The notes below the pieces were generated by a model. That model was not told the DNA's origin, did not search any database, and saw only the letters and a program-made list of their open reading frames with translations. 64,000 nucleotides of DNA from an uncultured Psychroflexus sp. (lineage in GTDB: Bacteria; Bacteroidota; Bacteroidia; Flavobacteriales; Flavobacteriaceae). The stretch covers positions 1 through 64,000 of the forward strand of contig CAJXVZ010000010.1 of assembly GCA_913062845.1 (NCBI GenBank), in the 5' to 3' direction. Positions 57,396 through 64,000 of this stretch are shown piece by piece. Within the stretch, counting starts at the first letter, position 1, and each line of letters starts with the position of its first letter. Made by a program: the position numbers and the translations under genes.

Positions 57396-57797
57396 ATGAC
57401 TTACGGATTAGATCAACTTGAAGACGTTTCAAAATATATTTTAAAACATTCTCAGTCGAATGTTTATCTACTCTTTGGTGAGATGGGAGTTGGTAAAACG
57501 ACTTTAATTAAAGCTTTGGTTAAAGCTTTAGGAAGCGAGGATAACGTCTCCAGCCCAACCTATTCCTTAGTGAACGAATACCATACCCAGGATAAGCCAA
57601 TTTATCACTTTGACTTTTACAGGATAAAAGATATAGAAGAAGTTTATGATATGGGCTTTGAAGATTACCTGGCTCAGGATGCTTATATCCTTATTGAGTG
57701 GCCGGAAATGATTGAAGAATTATGGCCGGAACATTATTCTAAGGTTGATATTAGTTTGAAAGATGATAAAAGAGTGTTTAAAATCGCCAGGATTTAA
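57396..57797 (+). CDS. tsaE: tRNA threonylcarbamoyladenosine ATPase TsaE
   Basis: 133 residues. GEMGVGKT (28-35) is the P-loop, VSSPTYSLVNEYHT and HFDFYRIKDIEEVYDMGFED the family motifs, and ILIEWPE the Walker B end. TsaE supports formation of t6A37 in tRNA together with TsaB and TsaD. It lies 155 bases after porX; alanine dehydrogenase, often next in flavobacteria, is not present here. Confidence 0.95.
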   Translation: MTYGLDQLEDVSKYILKHSQSNVYLLFGEMGVGKTTLIKALVKALGSEDNVSSPTYSLVNEYHTQDKPIYHFDFYRIKDIEEVYDMGFEDYLAQDAYILIEWPEMIEELWPEHYSKVDISLKDDKRVFKIARI

Positions 57798-58017
57798 ACT
57801 TTTGCTTACTTTCATACTTCTCCGCTCTTTGCCATTTAACTCCTTGATTTAAAATTAAAATAAAATCAATTGTTGTCAGGAGTTTTTGGTTCCTTACATT
57901 AATTATAACATTTATTAACATCTAAATTTATAATGTATTGTAATATTCTTAAATCTTTAACTAATTAACTTTAAGGATTAATTCATACTTTTACCATGTA
58001 TTATTAAAATATCAAGT

Positions 58018-59997
58018 ATGTTTAAGATTTATACTGCAACACTATTAATATTTATCATTTTCTCAGCAAAATCTCAAGTAGGCGTGGGCACGGTAAATCC
58101 CAATGCGGCTTTAGATATTTTATCAACTAATGATGGTTTATTAATTCCCAGAATTTCATTAACAGCAACTAATGTTCAAACCATAATAACTCCAACTGTA
58201 TCGGAATTAGTTTATAATACAAACACATCAGCTGTAGGACCTAACCAGGTTACACCAGGATTTTATTATTGGGATGGTGCTTCATGGATTCGCTTAAGCA
58301 CTTCATCAACGTCATCATCAAAAAAATGGGATTTTTCAGGAAATTCTGGTACGGACCCATCTATTGATTTTATAGGGACATCAGATGCAGAGGATTTGGT
58401 GCTTAGAACAGACAACACCGAAAGAATTAGATTAACAGCTAATGGTAATGTCGGTATAACAGAATCAGCACCTGGGGCGAAACTTGAGGTTCTTCAGGAC
58501 CAAAATTTTGGGAGTTCTCTAGAACTGAACCATAATAACAATTCTAATACTTCATCTGCTGCTTACATTAGAAATTCAGGATCAAGTAGGGGACTTCATG
58601 TCGTTAATTTAAATCCAACGGCTAATGCCGCTGTTGCTCGATTTTATCAGGCTGCCGATGGCAATAATGCTAACGGTATCAATATTGATATGGACATCAA
58701 TACGGCTGCAAATTCTACCGGATTATTTATAAACCAAGGAGGCGCAGGATTTGGTGAATATATTGAAATGACAAATAGCAATTCTTACCCTGGATTGACC
58801 ATAAATCATTTAGGAACAGGAATAGGAATAAGTAATATTATAGCATCAGGCAATGGAATTCTCAACGATTTAGGAGGTAATAGTACTGGAATTACAAACT
58901 TACTGGACGCTGCCGGTGGCACAGGAAGTTATACTTACCTCGCAGCCAATAATGGGACAGGTTCTTATGTGTTAGCCACAGACAATACAACAACGCCTTC
59001 TGCTGGAGCCGGTGGAGATGTGTTTGCCTACTTTGGAGAGGTTAACACAAATACTGCAATGGCCTCGGGTACCGTTTCTGGAGCTGTTTTTGGTGGTAAT
59101 CAATATGGTGTTGGGCATGGAATATACATTAACCATAGTGGTACAGAAGGCCGCGGCGCTGAATTTAATATTACAAATGCTAGTAACACCGATAGTACTA
59201 TATATGCAACTCATTCAGGTAGCCAAAGTGTAATTAATGCTCAAAGTAATCCAACAATTCCTGTAGGACAAATAATTGTGGCGGAATTTGAATATGTAGG
59301 TACACATAATTTTAATGACCATATTGGAGTAAGAGGTACTTCAACACCTGCAGTAAACTATGGTGTAGGAGTAAATGGTACAGGTAATTTTTACGGAGTG
59401 TTTTCTAATGGTAACTTAGGTGCAACAGGGACAAAAACATTTCTCATTGATCATCCTAAAGATCCGACCAACAAAATGTTGAAACATTTTTCTATAGAAT
59501 CCAATGAGGTACTGAATATGTATAGGGGTGTCGTGCCACTAGACAGTAATGGCGTAGCAACAATTAAACTTCCTGAGTATTTTGATTTGATCAATATCAA
59601 CTTCAGTTATCAATTAACTGCCATTGGTACCAGTCAAAATCCATATGTCCTGGAGGAAATTGATGGTAATCAGTTTAAAGTCGGTGGAGCGCCGAATACA
59701 AAGGTTTCGTGGACCGTTTATGCTAATCGTAATGATGCTTATATGCAGCAAAATCCAGAGGAAGGTAAAGATGTTCTGAATAAAAAAGGTCCGCGTAAAG
59801 GTAAATACATCTCACCTGAATTATATGGTCAGCCCGATTCTAAAGGTATGTTTTACGTTGATAATAAGGATAAGAAAACTGCTAATACTAAAGCTGAAAT
59901 TTCTGATAGTACCAGAATGCATGTTAAGGATGTTAAAGGCAGTAAGAAAAAAAAGATGACCAAGTCAACATCCAGCTCAGATACTATTGAAGATTAA
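58018..59997 (+). CDS. large secreted Gly/Asn/Thr-rich surface protein
   Basis: 659 residues. Signal peptide to about residue 19 (FKIYTATLLIFIIFSAKSQ), then VGVGTVNPNAALDILSTNDG, the start of many flavobacterial surface and tail-fibre-like proteins. The middle 350 residues are rich in N, G, S and T with repeated NHxGTG-like strands, probably a beta-helix or solenoid. Near 480 comes a compact module (GTKTFLIDHPKDPTNKMLKH, then PEYFDLININFSYQLTAIGT) and ISPELYGQPDSKG, a block that recurs in unrelated secreted proteins. The C-terminal 50 residues are Lys-rich. No S74 chaperone or T9SS CTD is visible. Confidence 0.8.
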   Translation: MFKIYTATLLIFIIFSAKSQVGVGTVNPNAALDILSTNDGLLIPRISLTATNVQTIITPTVSELVYNTNTSAVGPNQVTPGFYYWDGASWIRLSTSSTSSSKKWDFSGNSGTDPSIDFIGTSDAEDLVLRTDNTERIRLTANGNVGITESAPGAKLEVLQDQNFGSSLELNHNNNSNTSSAAYIRNSGSSRGLHVVNLNPTANAAVARFYQAADGNNANGINIDMDINTAANSTGLFINQGGAGFGEYIEMTNSNSYPGLTINHLGTGIGISNIIASGNGILNDLGGNSTGITNLLDAAGGTGSYTYLAANNGTGSYVLATDNTTTPSAGAGGDVFAYFGEVNTNTAMASGTVSGAVFGGNQYGVGHGIYINHSGTEGRGAEFNITNASNTDSTIYATHSGSQSVINAQSNPTIPVGQIIVAEFEYVGTHNFNDHIGVRGTSTPAVNYGVGVNGTGNFYGVFSNGNLGATGTKTFLIDHPKDPTNKMLKHFSIESNEVLNMYRGVVPLDSNGVATIKLPEYFDLININFSYQLTAIGTSQNPYVLEEIDGNQFKVGGAPNTKVSWTVYANRNDAYMQQNPEEGKDVLNKKGPRKGKYISPELYGQPDSKGMFYVDNKDKKTANTKAEISDSTRMHVKDVKGSKKKKMTKSTSSSDTIED

Positions 59998-60117
59998 TCT
60001 ATATATTCTATATTCTCATTTGTGTATTGTTTAAACTAGTTTGGAGAATGTAAGATAGCACAGAATCTTTTTTGCCTAATAAACCAAAAGATACTAAGTA
60101 TTGAGCACAATAAAATT

Positions 60118-60753
60118 TTACTTCTCCACCCTTTTTCCAGAATAGACTTTCATCATGTATCCAAAAACCAGACCTGCTATAACCCAAACAGTAATGTTAA
60201 TCAAAATTTGCTTTCTGTCTATGCCACCGTCTGTAAAAAAGGGAAATATAAAAGCCATGATCACAAACATAAGGCCGCCCCAAATCAATCCTATTTTTAT
60301 CCAGCATTTTCCTTCAAATGGATTTGAGACTTTGCTTATTTCTATTTTTTCAAATCGCTGAGGTTGTTTGGCGAGCCATTCTTCTTTTAACGACTTTCTA
60401 AACCAACCCCAAAGAGGATAGGTCAGTGCTAATACCAAAAAGCTGAAAATATTCATTAAACACGGAATAATACCGCCACATGTCGGGCAATAGAGTCCAA
60501 ACCAGTTTTTTAGATTTGTATTATTCTCATTAGATCAGGTTCTGGCATCGTGAATTGTCTGACATTGTGGACATGGAATTTTAATTCTTTCAAACTTAGG
60601 CTTGTCAGAAATTTTATCTTCTAAAGTAATTATTGGAGCACGCTGTCCCAGGATTAATTCACTGATTACAACACCCGGATTAATCAACCAAAGCAACATG
60701 GCCCAATGTTTCCAGGTATGGACTTTATATTTGTTTTTGTTAAATGTCATCAT
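60118..60753 (-). pseudogene. zinc-ribbon membrane protein split by an in-frame TGA
   Basis: The two frames 60538-60753 and 60118-60456 are in phase and join through the stop at 60537-60535. The first half ends PCPQCQTIHDART and the bridge reads SNENNTNLKNWFGLYCPTCG then GIIPCL, so two CPxC pairs form one zinc ribbon across the stop. The second half has two hydrophobic segments (MNIFSFLVLALTYPLWGWF and GLMFVIMAFIFPFF). TGA most likely replaces a Trp TGG. Without repair the first part makes a 72-residue fragment; the 112-residue part could start at its own ATG. Function unknown. Confidence 0.82.
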
Positions 60754-60775
60754 ATCTGTATTGGTTTTAAATCTT

Positions 60776-61192
60776 TCAGGTTTTATTAATTTTAAAATTT
60801 AAAAACCTCTTCCTGCCAAAAGTCATGTAATACAGATAATAAGCCAAAAACAATACCGGCCAAAAGAAAATTTCAAAGAGATTAAACTCAAATACGTACA
60901 ACAAAATAAGATTCAAAAATAATGCACCCAGAAAAGCCAATAGTAGCATATTTCCGTATTTAAACGATAGAAGTTTTAATTCAATAGTCTCATTTTTTTC
61001 AACTTCAATGTCAAAATCACGGCTGCCGCACCAGTCAATTTTTGCAGAAATACGATGTTTTCCAGGCTTTACATTAAATATTTTTAGTTCTCCATTGCCA
61101 ATTTTTCCACAGGCATTACCGTCTATGTAGATCACATAATTACGCATCATATTTATCAACTCAATAGGGCGTTCAATTCTTATAGAGGACAT
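60776..61192 (-). CDS. membrane protein with PEGA-like N-terminal domain
   Basis: 138 residues from the ATG at 61192 (SSIRIERP). The first 75 residues look like a small beta domain: YVIYIDGNACGKIGNGELKI, then VKPGKHRISAKIDWCGS is similar to PEGA-type repeats. Two hydrophobic stretches follow (LLLAFLGALFLNLILLYVF and FFWPVLFLAYYLYYM). The partner and role are unknown. It lies 22 bases before the split zinc-ribbon gene and probably shares its transcript. Confidence 0.72.
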   Translation of the reverse strand: MSSIRIERPIELINMMRNYVIYIDGNACGKIGNGELKIFNVKPGKHRISAKIDWCGSRDFDIEVEKNETIELKLLSFKYGNMLLLAFLGALFLNLILLYVFEFNLFEIFFWPVLFLAYYLYYMTFGRKRFLNFKINKT

Positions 61193-61271
61193 TACGGGAT
61201 TCTTAATCAAATATAAATATTACTGAGTTATTTTCAAATTCTAAATATTCTGTTTGTATATCAACAAGTAA

Positions 61272-61300
61272 ACCTCAAAGGTTTTCAAAACCTTTGAGAT
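61272..61300. repeat. CTCAAAGG/CCTTTGAG palindrome
   Basis: ACCTCAAAGGTTTT (61272-61285), one base, AAAACCTTTGAGAT (61287-61300), nearly perfect 14-bp arms between divergent genes, so it is not a terminator for either. Probably a dispersed palindromic repeat. Confidence 0.6.
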
Positions 61301-61432
61301 TTTTATAACGGATCCATAAAAACAGAACGACTATAAAAAAGTCTACTTTCTACAATTCATCCTCTTAATTCTACACCTCAGCATTTTCTATTGGTAAAGG
61401 CTTCAAAACTCATCCATATTTGTACTGTAAAA

Positions 61433-63598
61433 ATGATTAACATGAGAATATTAGTCACATGCATAAGTTTATTGGTAGCTTTTTCAGCAATGGCTCAAAA
61501 TGAGGTCAGCGGAACAGTAACCGACAAAAAAGGACAGGCTATTCTCGGCGCCAATGTATATCTCGAAGGGACTTATGACGGTGCTTCAACTGATGTTGAC
61601 GGTAAGTTTAACTTTAATTCTGCTGAAGAGGGAGAGCAGGTCTTAATCGTGACATTTTTATCTTATTTAGACTTTAGACTTACTGCCGATATTTCCAAAA
61701 TGAAAAATCTAAATATCATTCTAAAAGAAGATGTCAATACCCTGGATGCTGTGGTTTTAAGTGCCGGCATGTTTGAAGCCGGAGAAGAATCCAGAGTAAC
61801 AGCATTGAAACCCTTAGATATTGTGACCACAGCCAGTGCTTTAGGCGATTTTGTAGGTGCTTTGCAAACTCTGCCAGGAACTTCAACCAACGCAGAAGAT
61901 GGTCGGCTATTTGTAAGAGGTGGAAGCGCAGAAGAAACGCAGATTTTTATAGATGGTATTCGGGTATTTGCACCATTCACACCAACAGCCAATAATATTC
62001 CGACCCGCGGACGCTTTTCTCCGTTTTTGTTTAAAGGAATTTCGTTTTCAACCGGTGGTTATTCCGCTGAATTCGGACAGGCCTTGTCCGGTGTTTTGCA
62101 ACTCAATACCATAGATGAACCAGATCAGGAAAAAACCGATATCTCACTGATGACCGTTGGAGCAGGGGTTGGTAATACGCAAAAGTGGAAGAAAAGTTCT
62201 TTTAGTATAAACACGAGCTACATCAATCTGGCCCCTTATCTGGAAGCCATTCCGGACAGAAACGAGTGGATCAATCCCTTTCAGTCCGCTACCGGTGAAA
62301 TGGTTTACAGGTATAAAGTGAATGACAGCGATTTGTTGAAATTATACGGCGCTTACAGTTATACCAATCTTGATTTGATTCAGGATGACATCAATTTTGA
62401 AGATGGTTTTCGGTTTTCGAATGAAAACACAAACCTTTATTTCAATGGTTCTTACAAAAGTTTTTTGGGTCAAAAATGGATATTGTCCACAGGTTTTTCT
62501 TTTTCCTATGACAATACCGATTTTCAAATTGCAGAAGATATAGTTGAAAACAATGATAATTCAGCCCATGTCAAATTAAAACTCAGAAAACGCTTTGGCA
62601 ATCGTGTAGAGTTGAATTTTGGCGGTGAATATTTCATCACAGATTTTGAAGAAACATTTATCGGTCAGCAATTCGGTCAGTTTGATTATGGGTTTCAAAA
62701 CAACATTTCAGCGGGATTTGCAGAACTGGATATATTCTTTTCTAAAAAACTTGCGGCAAAAGCAGGCGCAAGGCTGGACCATTATGAATTATTGAACGAA
62801 ACTGTTTTCTCGCCAAGAGCTTCTTTGGCCTACAAATCTGGTGAATTTACCCAATTTGCCTTAGCTTATGGCGATTTTTATCAAAATCCTATACCGAATT
62901 ATTTGAAATTTGATTCTAACTTAAGACCTGAAAATGCTCAGCACTATATTGCGAACTTTCAGTTTGTTAAACCAAAGCAGATCTTTCGTGTAGAAGCCTA
63001 CCATAAGACTTACGATAATTTAGTGAAATTCGATGATGACTTTCCGGGTTTTACCACATCATATAATAACAACGGCGATGGATACGCTACAGGTGTAGAT
63101 GTCTTTTGGAGAGATAATGCCAATATCCGTAATTTAGAATACTGGATTTCTTACTCTTACCTGGATACTGAAAGAAATTTCAGAAATTTTCCAACTACGG
63201 CCAGACCAAATTTTGCAACTGCTCATAATTTTTCTGTTGTGACAAAATACTGGATTGAAGACTGGAACAGTCAGGTAGGACTGAGCTATACTTTTGCTTC
63301 GGGGCGAAACTATACAGACCCCAATCAACCGGGATTTTTAAACCGACAAACCAAAAGTTTTCACAACCTGAGTTTCAATTGGGCTTATCTGATAGACCAG
63401 CAGAAGATCCTTTATTTTTCAGCGGGTAATGTATTGAATACCAAAAATATTTTTGGGTACAATTATGCCAACCAACCGGATGTGAACGGCGTGTTTCAGC
63501 GTCAGGCTATAAGACCAAATGACGATCAGTTCTTTTTTGTAGGTTTCTTCTGGACCATCAGCGACGACAACAAATCCAATCAATTAAATAATCTATAA
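61433..63598 (+). CDS. TonB-dependent outer membrane receptor
   Basis: 721 residues from the ATG at 61433; an ATG three codons on is equal and the longer frame to 61391 is rejected because the signal peptide (MRILVTCISLLVAFSAMAQ) would be buried. A carboxypeptidase-regulatory-like domain (NEVSGTVTDKKGQAILGANV) precedes the plug (LQTLPGTSTNAEDGRLFVRG, then YSAEFGQALSGVLQLNT) and a beta-barrel of about 500 residues. No SusD partner follows. The substrate is unknown; a siderophore, cofactor or small peptide is possible. A DUF2141 protein follows. Confidence 0.93.
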   Translation: MINMRILVTCISLLVAFSAMAQNEVSGTVTDKKGQAILGANVYLEGTYDGASTDVDGKFNFNSAEEGEQVLIVTFLSYLDFRLTADISKMKNLNIILKEDVNTLDAVVLSAGMFEAGEESRVTALKPLDIVTTASALGDFVGALQTLPGTSTNAEDGRLFVRGGSAEETQIFIDGIRVFAPFTPTANNIPTRGRFSPFLFKGISFSTGGYSAEFGQALSGVLQLNTIDEPDQEKTDISLMTVGAGVGNTQKWKKSSFSINTSYINLAPYLEAIPDRNEWINPFQSATGEMVYRYKVNDSDLLKLYGAYSYTNLDLIQDDINFEDGFRFSNENTNLYFNGSYKSFLGQKWILSTGFSFSYDNTDFQIAEDIVENNDNSAHVKLKLRKRFGNRVELNFGGEYFITDFEETFIGQQFGQFDYGFQNNISAGFAELDIFFSKKLAAKAGARLDHYELLNETVFSPRASLAYKSGEFTQFALAYGDFYQNPIPNYLKFDSNLRPENAQHYIANFQFVKPKQIFRVEAYHKTYDNLVKFDDDFPGFTTSYNNNGDGYATGVDVFWRDNANIRNLEYWISYSYLDTERNFRNFPTTARPNFATAHNFSVVTKYWIEDWNSQVGLSYTFASGRNYTDPNQPGFLNRQTKSFHNLSFNWAYLIDQQKILYFSAGNVLNTKNIFGYNYANQPDVNGVFQRQAIRPNDDQFFFVGFFWTISDDNKSNQLNNL

Positions 63599-63638
63599 CA
63601 CATTATCTCCAAGCAATATCCTATATTTCAATAAAAAA

Positions 63639-64000
63639 ATGATGAAAAAGATTTCAATTTTATTATTAATCCTGATACAATCCACAAGTGTGATGTCACA
63701 AAATGAAGAAAAATTCGAGTTAACACTGACTTTTGAGATCACCAAACACGATAAAGGTCAGATACTTTTCGCCATTTACGATTCGGCTGAAAGTCATATG
63801 GAGAATGAATTAGAAACCATGAGTGCAAAAGTTGAAGATGGTAAGGCTTCAATCATTGTTAGCGATTTAAAGAAAGGCTACTACAGCTTTTCCTATTTTC
63901 ATGATCTGGATTCCAATGGTGAATTGGATACCAATTTTGTCGGTATACCTAAAGAACCTTATGGTTTTTCTAATGGTGAAAAAGGTCGAATGGGTCCACC
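63639..64000 (+). CDS. DUF2141 secreted protein, N-terminal part (cut by window end)
   Basis: 120 complete codons are visible and the frame is open at the window end. Signal peptide MMKKISILLLILIQSTSVMS. Then FELTLTFEITKHDKGQILFA, IYDSAESHME and GYYSFSYFHDLDSNGELDTN with GIPKEPYGFSNG, the conserved DUF2141 blocks. The domain is exported and often sits beside TonB-dependent receptors, as here (40 bases downstream). The function is unknown. Confidence 0.88.
   Translation, partial: MMKKISILLLILIQSTSVMSQNEEKFELTLTFEITKHDKGQILFAIYDSAESHMENELETMSAKVEDGKASIIVSDLKKGYYSFSYFHDLDSNGELDTNFVGIPKEPYGFSNGEKGRMGP

Overview
The window is a chromosomal segment of a flavobacterium (Bacteroidota, probably Flavobacteriaceae). 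The DNA is AT-rich. It carries gliding and type IX secretion genes (gldB, gldC, porX, porZ), a type III glutamine synthetase, a bacillithiol gene (bshB1), a fused lpxC-fabZ, and DUF4290 and DUF3820 proteins. Its promoters fit the Bacteroidota primary pattern TTG-N18-20-TAnnTTTG. No prophage, CRISPR array or intact insertion sequence was seen.

Layout. 1-4.7 kb is an accessory-looking stretch: the end of an alpha/beta hydrolase, an Arc-like mini protein, a membrane-bound LAS/MepA-type peptidase, a GH92 mannosidase and a HicAB toxin-antitoxin pair. 4.8-7.3 kb holds nadE divergent from gldB-gldC. At 7.4-8.4 kb lie two tandem paralogous 93-residue secreted proteins. Each is preceded by the same ECF-sigma-like promoter (TGTAAC-N16-CGTC), unlike any other promoter seen here; this is the most novel signal in the window. 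8.5-21.6 kb carries aconitase, a periplasmic folding operon (two PpiC/SurA-type isomerases, a related lipoprotein and MoxR), pyrG, an unknown lipoprotein, an exonuclease/sulfotransferase/DUF3820 group and rsmG. 21.8-26.6 kb holds glnN, nhaC-bshB1 and tRNA-His. 26.7-29.9 kb is the classical thrS-infC-rpmI-rplT translation operon, in which infC has only a non-standard ATT start. At 30.0-32.0 kb lies a sensor histidine kinase broken by two nonsense codons and a frameshift.

32.1-41.0 kb carries a gamma-carbonic-anhydrase-like protein beside extreme poly-T tracts, murA (with the Asp variant of the catalytic cysteine), an ATPase-recQ-fmt operon, hup, yqgE and a class IV aminotransferase. 41.2-45.7 kb holds tRNA-Met with repeated tRNA-tail/terminator units, a metallo-beta-lactamase-fold lipoprotein, a 228-bp imperfect palindromic element, recO and porZ. 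46.1-54.2 kb has gdhA convergent with sucD and the lipid A block lpxD-lpxC/fabZ-lpxA-efp-lpxD2, interrupted by a four-helix-bundle gene bracketed by TTAGTGT-type repeats. 54.4-64 kb holds an HD phosphohydrolase, porX, tsaE, a large secreted repeat-like protein, a zinc-ribbon membrane protein split by an in-frame TGA, another membrane protein, a TonB-dependent receptor and the start of a DUF2141 protein.

Together the genes cover outer-envelope biogenesis (lipid A, peptidoglycan, chaperones, T9SS control), nitrogen assimilation (glnN, gdhA), central metabolism (acn, sucD, nadE, pyrG) and translation. All calls come from reading the sequence and its translations; no database search was run.
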